A stretch of DNA of 64,000 nucleotides, from positions 372,001 to 436,000 of the forward strand of contig JAALGY010000062.1 of the NCBI GenBank assembly GCA_032358165.1, read 5' to 3'. Below are positions 10,865 through 22,300 of this stretch, piece by piece. Position 1 is the first letter of the stretch, and every line of letters begins with the position of its first letter. Below the pieces are notes generated by a model. The model saw only the letters and a program-made list of their open reading frames with translations. It was not told where the DNA came from and searched no databases. A program made the translations under genes and the position numbers. Origin of the DNA: Diplosphaera chodatii. Its lineage: Eukaryota; Chlorophyta; Trebouxiophyceae; Prasiolales; Stichococcaceae.

Positions 10865-13800
10865 CTAGGCTGGCACCAGCACGCCAGCCTGCTGCAGTTG
10901 CGAGACGACGTCGTCCACGCCTGCACCCGCCGCCGCAGCAGCCTCCGCAGCAGCTGCCTGCACGCCAGCGACGAGGCCTCAGCCCGTAGCAAGACGCACA
11001 CAACTTGATGAGCAGCGGCAGACACCTAGGTGCTGATCGCTGCAGGTGTGCGTGGCCGGGCTGCAGCTGCGAAACACTCGACAACCGACGCCAGGATGAG
11101 CAGCCAGGTGTGACGCTCTAATGACAGCAGGCGCCTACCGGCACCAAGCCGATGTCGATGGCCGCGGGTGCGGCGCTGCCGTCTGTTGCGCCGACGGGGT
11201 GCAGGATTGCTTCAAGCACCTGCGCCACGAGGCCTGGTGTTCACCCAGCTTGCTTCAGCTCCTCGTACAAGACCTCAGCGCTGACAGGGAAGCAACGCGC
11301 TGTCCGGCAGAGCACAGGGTGGGCAAACTTTATGAGTCAACAAGATTGTGCAGGTAGCACAACTCATGAGCAGCTCAGTCCTACAGATCACATAGCGTTC
11401 CACCTCTGCAGCCTCCAGCGGAAATTCGAGGCGGCCCGGGACTGTATGCGCCTCGTCTCCGCAAGCTTCGCCATCGCCACAAGCATCATGGGAGCAGTCG
11501 GCTCCGCCGCCGGCTGCGACCCCTGCAATGTGATTGTTGCAACGCTGGTGAGTTGACTCTGCAGCCGTGCCAGGAGCGAGTCTCAGCAGCGGCAGCCGCG
11601 TGCGTGTAGCTGTCCTCAGCCGGCTCGGACTACTTTTGAGGGTGTGCGCATGCAGAAACCACCAGCACGCATGGCGTGGTGCTCCTGCTGATCCAGCGCC
11701 AGGCCTGCATGCATGCGGCCGCTCAGAAGCACGCGGTTGCCACGGTCGCGCGGCTGCGCACAGGCTTAGTGTGTGCAAGCCATCGCAGCAGCGACAGCGC
11801 AAGGCGTTGTCCTGCGTCCTGCCCAATTCCTTAGCCTGACAAGAGCGACCAGGGAAAAGACCCTTCAGGCCCACCATTGGCAACGCCCGGCGGGAACTCC
11901 GCGTGCGCCAGCCGGGAGTTGGCCATGGCGTGGTGCACCACCGCCGCGGGCTCGCCGTCCTGTCCTTCCTCCACCACCAGCCGGGCGGCGTACGGCGCCG
12001 CCAGCCGCAGCGCAGGCCGCGAGGCTTTGTCTGCCCTGCAGCAGCGTGCAGGGATGGGCGAGGTGTGCGCAGCTCTGAGACTGAAGCGGGGAGGCTGATC
12101 TCACTCGACCCTGCAAGCAGGACCCTGTAGGCAGTGCGTGTTACCAGGAGGAGAACTGGTCGCCTGTAACGCGTCTCATGCATTGTACACACCTGCCGCG
12201 CTTCTTGCCGCCCTTCTTGGGCTTGGCGCCGCCGCCGCCGCCGTCGGCTGCAGCGCCTTCCTGCTGCCCCGCCGTGCCAGGCGCCGCGAGGACGGGCGGC
12301 AGGCGGTCGTGCATGAAGTCCGCCGCCATCTGGTCTGCGACCTCGTCCAGCGGCAGGTGCTCCAGGGCCGCCTGGCAGCAGGGTTGAGGCATGAGCGGCT
12401 GTGCTGTTGTGGTGCCCGAGCTTCGGGACTTTGGCGTTGGAGACTCAGTGCAGTGCAGCTCGTCGAAGGCAGCAACGCGATCGCGACTGAGGCCAGTCGC
12501 AGTTGCGTGGCGCCATTTCGCGAGTTGCAACACATAGGAACACAATCAGTCAAACTCCAGACCCTATCTCAGGGTCTGCAAGGCATGTCCAGCAGCGCAC
12601 CAATGCCCACTTGCACAGTACCTCCTTCCCGCACACGACAATTTTGCAGCAAGACGTGAAGCCTGCGAAGGCCACACCTTCATGCACACGATATTTTTGC
12701 AGCAAGACGTGAAGCCTGCGAGGGCCCCACCTCGGCCATGGCACGGGCCCGGGCGGCGAAGGCCGCCCGCCGCTCCGGCTGCCGGTCCGACAGCGCCACG
12801 CCCATGTAGTCGATCAGGTCGGGCGGCGTGGACGTGCGCAGCGCCACGTTCTCAGCGGCCGCCTGCTCCAGGGCTGCCGGCAGCGCTGCATCGGGGGGCA
12901 ACGAGGTGGTCGACCGGAGGCCGCTGGGCAGGGACCGGTTAACAATGGTGCAGAGCTAACACTGTCGGGACATGGCGTCGTGAGCAGTGCCTGCTGCTGT
13001 GCAGAGGCGGGCTGTGACCGCTGCAACACTTCAAAACCCGACAAAAGGGCTGGGTCGACACTCTTGTGGCGTATGCTTCCCAAGAGCTTCTGATGCTGTG
13101 CACTTGCACGGCGGAGTGCATGCGACTTCGGCAGCAAGCCCCACCTGCTGCCAGGAAGTCGGCCCAGGTGCGGCGCTGGTTCACGGAGACGGTGACGTGC
13201 AGTGAGTGCTCCTGCGGGAGCGCCTCCGCCTGGTGGATTGCGCCGCGCGGCATGTACAGCAGGTCCTGCACTCCAGGAGTGCATCTGAACCTGACCCCGC
13301 TGTAATGCTGCACACACGTCCTCCAAATGCTTGCGGGCCGGCACCAGCACCAAGACCTGCATGTCTCCGAGACCTGATCGGTGCTGCTTAGGGAGGCTGC
13401 CCTGGTCCGCCCCAGCGCAGGCTGCTCTAGAGCAGCATGGCTCGTTCTAGGCGGTTGCATACTGAGCGCACCCCGGGCTGCAGCTCCACCTCCAGCACCG
13501 GCTCCCCGATGTCCTCCTGCGAGTAGTCGGGGCTGCAGTCCCGCCGCAGCACCTCCTCCTCACACCGCGGCGCGTAGACCCGCCACCTGCGGTGCCGGCA
13601 AAACAGGATGTCGGGTCCCAGTGATGTCAGTGGGGTTGTGGGTGTCATGGCACCGACGCAAACGGCGTTGGGCGCATCCTATGATGCAACGATTACCGCT
13701 CGAGTGCACTGCTTGACAGGATGGGCACTAGACAGGCTGTGTCCTCCGGCTGCAGCACAACAGGATGACGTCACTTGGTGTCAGACTGCTCCGCAGGCCC

Positions 13801-15589
13801 TGCTCCCTCTGCACATCTCCACGAATAGCCTGAGAAGATGATGCTCCACCACCCTGCACGTACCGCTTTGTGCCCTCCAGCTGCAGGATGAAGGCGTCGA
13901 TGTCGTCGGAGTGCGGCGCGAAGCCCTGCCGCCCGGGGGGCGTGAGGTACGCATTGCAGCCGACCGGCGCGCGGAAGAACAGCTCCAGCGTCCCCAGCAC
14001 CTGCGCCACAATAGTGGAACCATTCGAGACATGTTGTCGTGGACACCACATCCCCGACGGGACATCTCATGAGGCGCTGTGCAATTGCTCAGGCTGCCAC
14101 TCGACCGCAGGTATACATGGTCACTCAAGCTGACAAGCTAGCCATCTCACACAATGCATTTTCCTTCAATCATGAGAAGGATGCACCTTCCACAGCGCGT
14201 CGCACCACCGCTGCGGATGCAGCATGCGCACCGAGCATCCCGCCTCGAAGTGTTTCCACACATAGGCCGCATCCGCCACACCCTCCGGCATTCCGTCCTT
14301 TGCAGGCAGCGTGCTTCGCCGGCCATCGGCATAGCGTGTAACATCCACATTCAGCGTGTGCTGCAGCTCGCCTGTCCTGCAACATGCGTAACACCGCGAG
14401 CCTTGATGCTTATGTGCTGCCCAGTGTTTCGGTTCTTGCAGCGAAGCTGTAGGGTTCAGCCCGAGCGAAAGGCAGGTCATTTCTGCCTGTCACGGCACTG
14501 GGATACGGGATGCTGACAGCGGGCCTCACTTGAGCAGTGCGTCGACATCGCTGCGGCTGAACCAGGGGCTGAAGTATGCTGGGCTGCTGGGCCGCGACAC
14601 CTGCGGGAGTCGCCAAAAACTGTCACCCAACGGGGCTGTGCAGCGGTGCAGCGGGTATCGGCAGGTCGACTTCAGCCACGCCAGCCCGTCAGCACCAGGC
14701 GCCGCCGGGGAAGTCAGGTGGGTGGGCAACTGACGAGACCGGAGGCGCCGGAAGGGGGCCCCACCAGCAGGGGGCGCTGCTGCCACACGACGTCCAGGAA
14801 GGGCTGCAGGCCTGCCGGCGCCAGCAGGAACTGCAGCAGCCGCTGCGGGCCGCCCAGCGCCTCTGGGTCCAGCGCCTGCACAGCTTCCGAGGGGTCAGTC
14901 TACAAGTGGCACAGGTGGGTGGCTGCGAGCGTCCTCTGCAGAGGCGAGCAGGTGGCGCCAGAGGGTCGGCCACCTGGTTGCGAAGCACACCTGTGTGCTG
15001 TGCCAGCTGCAGTCATGCTGCAACACCCGACAATGGGCACTAGCCACCGCACCTTGACACCTTGCCGCTCATCCTCCACGATCTCAGGCTCAAAGTCGAC
15101 CGCGTCCTCGTCTTCCACATCACTGCCGCTGTCGCTCGCAGCGTCCGAATCCGGCTCGTCTGTGCGTCTGGGTGCGCCAGCATACCCGGCGGCTGCTGCG
15201 TCGCCGGTGCGGCTCCGCTTTGCTGCTCGCCCCTGCACGATACATCATGCGGCCTGATACGTCTGTGCGCCAGGTTCAACTAAATCATGCGGGGTAAGCT
15301 GAGGGCCGCAGTGCACCTCGTCAGATGGCCCTGCTGCATCGGCACCCGCATCCGCAACCGCATCCGCATCATCCTCATCAAGCGCCGATAGCCACTTGGC
15401 CGCAGCAGATGGGTTGTGATCCAATGCTGGCTGGTCGATGCACTGCTCTGTAGCTACCGGTACGTAGTCCAGCTTTGCCAGCAGAAACTGCAGGATGCTG
15501 TCGCTTGTCCGTAGTTCATGCGGCAGCTGAAACTCGCTGCAGACGGCAGCCTCAAGCAGTGATTGCTGAGCTGCTGGGGCAGTCTTCAT
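10865..15589 (-). CDS. NO66: NO66/MINA-type JmjC (cupin) ribosomal oxygenase
   Basis: This is an Fe(II)/2-oxoglutarate-dependent protein hydroxylase of the NO66/MINA53 family, whose known members hydroxylate histidines of ribosomal proteins in the nucleolus/nucleus. The start is the first ATG ([16 protein letters not shown]) at 15589. A helical N-terminus is followed by a basic then acidic linker (AKRSRTG then [20 protein letters not shown]), likely a nuclear-localisation region. The catalytic part reads [68 protein letters not shown] (iron ligands His and Asp of HxD at 13905-13913), then [13 protein letters not shown] with the third ligand His (13233-13235). The winged-helix part includes [15 protein letters not shown] (about 11440-11400). 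The last exon is Ala-rich and ends [17 protein letters not shown] at TAG 10867-10865. The intron after ARAMAE carries a duplicated donor region. It could be MINA rather than NO66; I favour NO66. Confidence 0.88.
12631..12733. repeat. Two-copy 53-bp tandem duplication spanning a splice donor
   Basis: Two near-identical copies (12631-12680 and 12684-12733, period 53) share the core ttgcagcaagacgtgaagcc. They sit at the 5' end of an intron of the minus-strand NO66-like gene. On that strand the real donor GAG|GTGGGG (exon end 12731) is repeated 53 nt downstream as AAG|GTGTGG (12678/12677). Confidence 0.85.
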
Positions 15590-16268
15590 GTTGACGTCAA
15601 GCCTCAGTGATTCTCTGCTCTGATTGTGCCTGACGCTCAGCTGCAAAGCCGATCACCTTGCATGCAGGCCAGGTGTCGGAGTCATGATTTTCCGCTTGCT
15701 CGATGCTGAATATGTCCTTTCTCCTTTGAAGCCGCAAGGCACTGTCAAACGCTGAACCCCTTTCGAACTTTTCGAGTGCCGCGAGTATACGACAATGCAA
15801 CCCAGCAGTCTGCTCTGTCTGCCGTCAGACTGCATGTCAGGCTGCTGCTGCGCGTGGTGCTGCAGGGTGGCCGTGAGAATTGCCGAGAACACCCACCCCT
15901 GCAGTCCCTCACACAATGGCCTCCGCCTGCCTCGCATTGTTGGTTGGCGCTGACGCAGCCATTTGCAACGCGAGACGTTTGCTGCGTTGCGTGTACTGCC
16001 TGGGCTTCCACATCCCACGGCGCACTTGTTGACGAGAGTTGCTTCAGAACGCAGCTGATGCTATTGTGACTTTCCTGTCTGCGGGAAGGGCAACGCACTG
16101 CCTGCATAAGGGTGTTCTTCCGAGCTGTTGCCGTTGCTTTCGCGGCAATTTTCCGCTGGCTACTTCTGATTTGCCGCAGCTGCCTGCGCTGCAGACAGCT
16201 TGCGACCCAGCTGCCAGACTCTGGTTGCAGCCCTCAGCAACTGTTCGTAGCATTGGTGGGATTTCGCC
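15590..16268. promoter_or_regulatory. Shared upstream region of NO66-like and SNARE genes
   Basis: This 679-bp space between two divergent start codons should contain both promoters. No TATA box or coding segment stands out. The assignment rests on gene orientation. Confidence 0.45.
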
Positions 16269-18383
16269 ATGTCGATGCAGCAGCGCGGCCTGCCACAGCA
16301 GGGCGGCGGCGGCGGGGCATCTTGGGCACAGCGCGGCCGCACCTCGGACCCCGCACGGGAGCAGCAGCAGGTGCAGGGGGATGACGAGCAGCGCCAGGTG
16401 GAGCTGGCGCTGCGCAAGCACGAGCAGACCACAGAGGCCACCCAGCGCGCCGCTCGGGTGAGCTGCTGATGTGTGTCCTGTGGCATGTCCCTGCTGATGC
16501 GCACATGAAAGCAGTCCTCCATTTGCAGACACGCATGGCGGCAAGGGTGCAATGCACATGCTGTGGTGTGCCTGCAACACACCCGTGGGCGAGTACACAG
16601 CCACCGTGGCACCGCATGCCCGTGCCATTTGGATGCAGGCTAACAACTGCCTGCGGCTGACCTCGAATTGAGGACACACTGGCTTTGGCATGCAGACGGC
16701 GCAGGAGACACGCACGCTGGCGGCGGACGTGCACGGCGCGCTGCAGGACCAGGGCGAGCAGCTGGAGCGTATCAACACGGACCTCGACTATGTGAGGGGA
16801 CTGGACGCCACTTGAACTGGCAAACGATATGAAACAGCAGCGCTTTGGCGGATGCATGCAGCAAGCGATGTTTGCCCACATGGCCACAGCAGCTGCCTCG
16901 ACTTCCCGACCCTTCGGATGCTGCTAACATGGCCCAGGGGGTTGCGCTGCCGCCAGTGCTGCTGCTGCTGCGGCTGCTCCCTTTGGCTTGATGCTGAGGG
17001 CAGGGAGTCAAAATCTGCAGGTGGAGGGGGACACTAAAGAGGCGGGCAGCACGCTGAACGACATGCGGTGGATGCGACGGTGCTGCTGCTGCCTTACGCT
17101 GTTCTCCTGCTGCTGCTCCTGCGACCCCCACGAGCAGCGGGACGCGACGCGCAAGGCCCGCGTCAAGTCGTGAGCATCCTCAACTGCTTGCACCTACAAC
17201 TGCTCGCACCTACATTGCCCTGACAGCTTCCAAACAAACCGTTGTGACCTTTAGGAAGCTGTGCGGTATTGAAGCCACTGCACGCCTGCCTGTGTGGGTG
17301 GGCTCGCCAGCAGCCTGCGAGTCGCGCATGCCGAACGGTGGACACCACAGCAGGGCAGCTGCAGTGTGGCCGACTTGCTTTTGGTGTGGTCAGGCGAAAG
17401 AAGGACCGCAAGTTGATGGCGGAGGGTGCGGCAGCAGGAAAGGAGGCGCGCCAGCAATCCAGCAGCGTGGCAGCCAATGGGACAGGCATGCAGCGGGTGA
17501 GGTAGACTACCGAACACCTCGGCACAAATGCTCATCGAGCACCATCGCCTTGCTCTGAGCTGTTCTGGGCTGGACCGATGCGCTGCACAAGATGTGGCCA
17601 CGTTGCCTTCAGCAGCCTTCTATTCCGGCTATCTGAGGCATCTCGCATGTTTGAAGACCTCCGGTGTGCCTGGCATGAGGGTGGTCGACCCAATGGTTTT
17701 GATGCAGCATCAATCAGTGTCCTGCATCACCCATGACTATGTGGCATGCAGCCGCCTCCACCAGAGGAGCAGCAGCGTGCACAGCTGTTTGACAGGCAGC
17801 CTGGCAGCATCGCGCGCGGCCGGGATGATGCCGCTGGTGGCCCCCAGGGCGGCGGCCTCGACGGTGGGAGTTCCCAACTGAGAACTGAGGTTCCCCTGCA
17901 GCTTGCCCCACTTGTGCTTTGGTAGAGTGTGAGCTGAGCTTGAAACACCAGCTAGTGCTGCTGGTGTTGCCATGTGAATTCTCACAACGGTCCTGCACAC
18001 CGACTGCACTGCACTTATGGGCTGCAGAGGAGGATGCGGAGTGGGTGCGCAGCAACACGGCCGAGCAGAACCGCAACCTGGACGTCGTGGGCGGCGCGGC
18101 CGCCGACATCAAGCGCCTCGCTTACGTGAGCAGCTGTGATCCGAGGCGTCGTTCTTCTTGACTTGTACATCAAGCAGCCACCATCACACACGGACAGGAT
18201 CTGTGGCAGGGCGTCGTCATGCTTCGGACTGGTGACGAGCCTTCGTCGCGCATGCAGGGCATCGAGGCGGAGGCGCAGCGGCAGAAGCCGGTGGTGGATG
18301 CGACGGTGGACCGGGTGGGCGAGGCGCGGGCCGGCGTGCGCGACGCGGCGAGGCAGACCTTCAACTACCGCATGCGCCGGTAG
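16269..18383 (+). CDS. SNAP-25-like Qb+Qc SNARE with cysteine-rich linker
   Basis: This is a membrane-fusion SNARE with two SNARE helices. Seven exons keep frame and give 298 aa: 16269-16457, 16696-16791, 17021-17169, 17394-17496, 17752-17889, 18030-18125, 18258-18383. After a Gly/Gln-rich start, the first (Qb) helix runs from about residue 48 to 110 (VELALRKHEQTTEATQRAAR, then DQGEQLERINTDLDY). The linker holds eight cysteines at about 116-129 (RRCCCCLTLFSCCCSC), where animal SNAP-25 carries its palmitoylated cysteines, then a basic and Gly/Ser-rich stretch. The second (Qc) helix covers about 226-289 (NTAEQNRNLDVVGGAAADIK then AEAQRQKPVVDATVDRV). Hydrophobic heptads and the central Gln positions are visible in both. 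There is no transmembrane segment, so attachment is presumably by acylation. By family knowledge it would pair with a syntaxin and an R-SNARE at the plasma membrane or cell plate. Confidence 0.88.
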
Positions 18384-19371
18384 CTGCCCAGATTATACCC
18401 ATCGGAGACCAGCCTGTGGTGGCAACATGTTTCAATATGCTATGGCAGCACGCAGCGGACTCAATCAGTGCTTGAAAATCGGCATCAGTGCGCGGTGCGA
18501 GTAGGGAGGGTTCAGATGGGAAACGCTGACCACTGGTTTTGGTTTGGTCAAGTAAGGCAGACACTTACCAGGTGTACACCCAAGTGCATGTGACACAGGG
18601 GTCTTGCGTTCGATCCGTTGAAGCGGGGGCTGGGCAGTGAACATATAATTTGGGTGAACCCCCGGCTGCATCATACGGTGCAATTGAAATGCTGGGGTGC
18701 GGTGATGATGGGGGCACGGTCCATGCCGGGCGCTGCCTCTGCTGTTCTTGTCCATCCACCAGCGTGTAGACCATGGATGCCATTTCTGGCCCAGCTTGAT
18801 GGTTTCTCTCATGGCGTGGGCAGTGAGTCAGGAAAGACGCAACAAGGCAGCAAAGGCATGTTTGCACAGACCTACCTGGAACTGTTTCCGTGGCCGCCGT
18901 GCTCCACCAGAGGCGATGAGTAATTACCGAGACCAGCTGCAGAGGCACGGTTGCAGGGGCACCACCGCGCACACAATCAGTGAATTTTGTGGTATGCGTC
19001 ATCTATGTCATACAAACTATCATGTGTTGAGGCCTGCAGGGCTGCGCCTGCGATCGCACACCGTTCCAAATATTACTGCAGATTCCAGGGACCGTGTAGC
19101 TGCAGCACCCACCCCAGCGGCAGCTAAATCCCGTGGGAAGCGCCCGAAAACGAGCTTGAGGGCCACAGATTGTTATACGATCGATCGTTGCTGCAAGTTG
19201 TCAGGCCCACAGCACACTTGATCAACAACGATACGCCTGCGCCAGGCAGTAGGCTGCGTCGCACCGTAGCACCCCAGTATAAAGGGTGACACACGGATCC
19301 AGACAGATCATCCTGCACCACGCTAGCATCTCAGGCTGTTTGGCGGGCAGCACTGCGGTGCTGCTGCGATT
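18384..19371. other. Intergenic space upstream of the ABCG gene
   Basis: This 988-bp region lies between two plus-strand genes. It contains the 3' end region of the SNARE gene and the ABCG promoter. Short ORFs on both strands have no recognisable domain. Apart from the TATA element at 19278 I see nothing specific. Confidence 0.45.
19278..19283 (+). promoter_or_regulatory. TATA box of the ABCG transporter gene
   Basis: TATAAA in the context ccagTATAAAgggtg lies 94 bp upstream of the ABCG start codon at 19372. That spacing would allow transcription to start about 60 nt before the ATG. Confidence 0.55.
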
Positions 19372-22300
19372 ATGGCAGCAAATGGCAATGGGGCCGGCAC
19401 AGCAATCAGCGCCGACACCACCGCTGAGGCTGCCGCTCACGGCGGACAGCCGGCGGCAACGCAGCACCTCGTCGCAGATGAGGAGGCTGGGCGCCCGTGT
19501 GACGCTGCACCTCCAGCACAGGTTTGCCCTTATACTGCTCTGACTGTGTGCTACAGACCCGTGTCAGGTTGCGTGATTCTCTTGCACGCAGGCCCCCACC
19601 TGAGCAAGTGTACAGCCATAGGCGAGGCGCTGGTGCGCAGAGGCGGATACGGGGAGTTCAAGTCCGACATGCAGAGCAAATTAAGTCTGTATGTAGGCGC
19701 AGGCACGCACAGCAGACGCGGATGGGCAGAGGAGGCGGCACTCCCTGCACTGGGGCGACGACGGTGACGAGGGCGGCGGCTTCCCGGGCCGCGTGCCCCA
19801 GCACGACGCCGAGGATGACTACGAGGAGCTGCTGCAGGTGGGGCGCTGATGTGGAGTGAGGTGGCGACACGCACGCTGACCACCCTGTGATCATGGCCCC
19901 TGCTGACTGCCTGCCTGGGACTCAGGCCAGCATCAACACGGCGGCTGCACGTTCAACTCTATTTCGACGCAAGTAGTAACCAACATGACTGTGGCGTGCA
20001 TGATGCAGGCAGCGTGGGAGGCTCTGGACCCGGATTTACGCTCTCGCAAGGCCCTGCTGGCCAGCAACTCCGGCAAGGGGGTGCGCACTTGAGAGACATA
20101 CATCTGACCCCTCTAGCCACACATGTCATGAACGGTCAGCTGTATACCACGGCATTGACTGATGCCAAGATTCCACACTGCATCAGTCAGGTCCACGTGG
20201 TGCTTTGCCACCTAGACGGAGGCTGACGGCAGGCTTCCTGCGCTCAGGAGGTTCACGCCATGCATCTGCGTGTGATGCAGGCCAAGCCGGAGGTGCTGGT
20301 GCTGGACGTCAAGGAGCTGGAGCATTCGGAGCACACGGCCGCGGTGCTGGACCGCGCGATGCGCACCCGAGACATGGACAATGAGCGCTTCCTGCGCAAA
20401 GTCCGGGCCCGCCTCGACGCGTGCGTGCCCAGCTGCTCATGCTCACGATGTGGCCGCGGTCCCAGTGGCTGCTCTCAAGTCTTCACGTATGTACTGGTCG
20501 GTTTTGACCGAGAGCAGCGCTTCAGGTCCTGCTCGATGTTGAGCGAGGGGCGCTTTGCAGATTGTTTACTAAAGAGTGGCAGCAACCTGTGCGTTGCACT
20601 TGCATTCATGCCCAAGGAGCGGTACCATTACACCGCTGGACTGTGCTGCTGCCAACGCCTGCTGCAGCGGTTGCTGCAGAAGGCATATGGGAGGCCGAAC
20701 GAGTTGAGCCGTGGGGGCTGATGCGTGGCTCTGGCCGTCAATCCATCTCATCGGCTTGTGCAGAAGTCCACGGTGCTGACACTGCGTCACCTGCAGGGTG
20801 GGCGTGGAGCTGGAGAGGGTGGAAGTGCGGTTCCAGGACCTGCACGTCAGCGCCATTGCGACGCCTGCTGGCCGCGTGTTGCCGTCGATTTTCAACAGCT
20901 ACCGCAACGTTTTCGAGGTTTTCGAGGCTTTTCGAGGCTTCCCGTCACACCAGCATGTCATGAGCTATCATTCAAGGGCATCGAAAGCCACCTTGGGGAC
21001 ATTGAGCTTGACAGACAGGAAAGGTAGTTTTCAACTGCCATGCTCAGAGGTGAGCCTGGGTGCTGCAGGGCTGCCTGCGGCGGCTGCGGCTGCTACCGCA
21101 GAACAAGCAGCGGCTCACGGTGCTGGCCGGCTGCTCGGGCGCCCTCAAGCCGGGGCGCCTCACGTTGCTGCTGGGGCCACCCGCCTCCGGCAAGACCACG
21201 CTGCTCAAGGCGCTTGCCGGCAAGCTCAAGGGCGGCAGCCTCCAGGTGCCGTGCTGTGGGTGTTATCATTGCATCGTCATTTTGTTGAGTTTCTTGTTGA
21301 GGCAGCACACACGACATGTTCACTCAACTGCGATTGCAAAGAGCATGATACACGAGATGCCTGCCCAGAGCGTCGGACCAACAGGTTGTAGGACAAGGGG
21401 TTTGCCTATCAAACTCGAGTTCGAACGAGAATGCAGTCTTCTCGTTCGTGCAGATGTCAGGCAGCGTCACCTACAACGGCTACAGCACAGACGAGTTTGT
21501 GGTGCAGCGCACAGCAGCGTATGTGGACCAGCAGGACAACCACATCGCTGAGCTCACGGTGCATGCCGCACAGAACACAAGCGCTCCTGTTTGGGCTGGC
21601 CACAAAGCATCGTCACCAGCCTGCAAGGTCGACTCGGCTGCAGCTCCAGGGCGGCAGTGCCACTGCTGCCATTGCAAAGCCGCTGTAGAACCTGCTGTTG
21701 CGTGCAGGTGCGAGAGACGCTGGACTTTGCAGCACGGTGCCAGGGCGGCGGCCATGGTAAGTTGCTCGTAGCAACAGCCTAGCCAGCAGTCTCTGCACGT
21801 GCTACACTCTGCATGATGAGGGGCAGCTCGATAAGCAGCTCGACAAATCCAGACTCCGTCTCCTCCGCTCCATTTGGATGTTCAAATCACATTGAATTCA
21901 GGTATGATAAAAGACATGACAGAACATGAGGTATGACATATGCAGGGGAGATCCATGAGCTGCGGGAGCGGGAACGCGAGGCGGGCATCAAGCCCGACCT
22001 GGAGGTGGACGTCTTCATGAAGGCGTCGGTGCGCCGTGGCAAGCGCCACAACATCCGCACCGACTATGTGCTGCGGCTGCTGGGCCTCGAGGTGGGTGTG
22101 CGACACCACCGTATGCACCTGCAACACGTATTCGGCTGATTTGCATCCAGACTGAAAACCATGCATGCATGCCTGCTCATTTGGCGTCAGGCGCATGCTA
22201 GACGCTGGCTTTTGCACAGCAGCTAGTGCATTGAGGTGAACGCATTGGACCAGATGTTGACCAGCGTGTCATGCACATTTTCAGGTCTGTGCGGACACAC

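Noticed and set aside
11275..12192. 305-codon minus-strand ORF inside the NO66-like gene
   Set aside because: It reads through splice sites. The conserved segments (for example LEFPLEAAE) form only a short part, the rest being intron.
16044..16778. 244-codon minus-strand ORF opposite the first SNARE exons
   Set aside because: It is a GC-rich shadow of the SNARE coding exons and intron. The plus strand gives a conserved, frame-consistent protein.
19372..19767. Unspliced 131-codon reading of the first ABCG exon
   Set aside because: After 19521 the conserved PDR sequence ([12 protein letters not shown]) continues in another frame after an intron.
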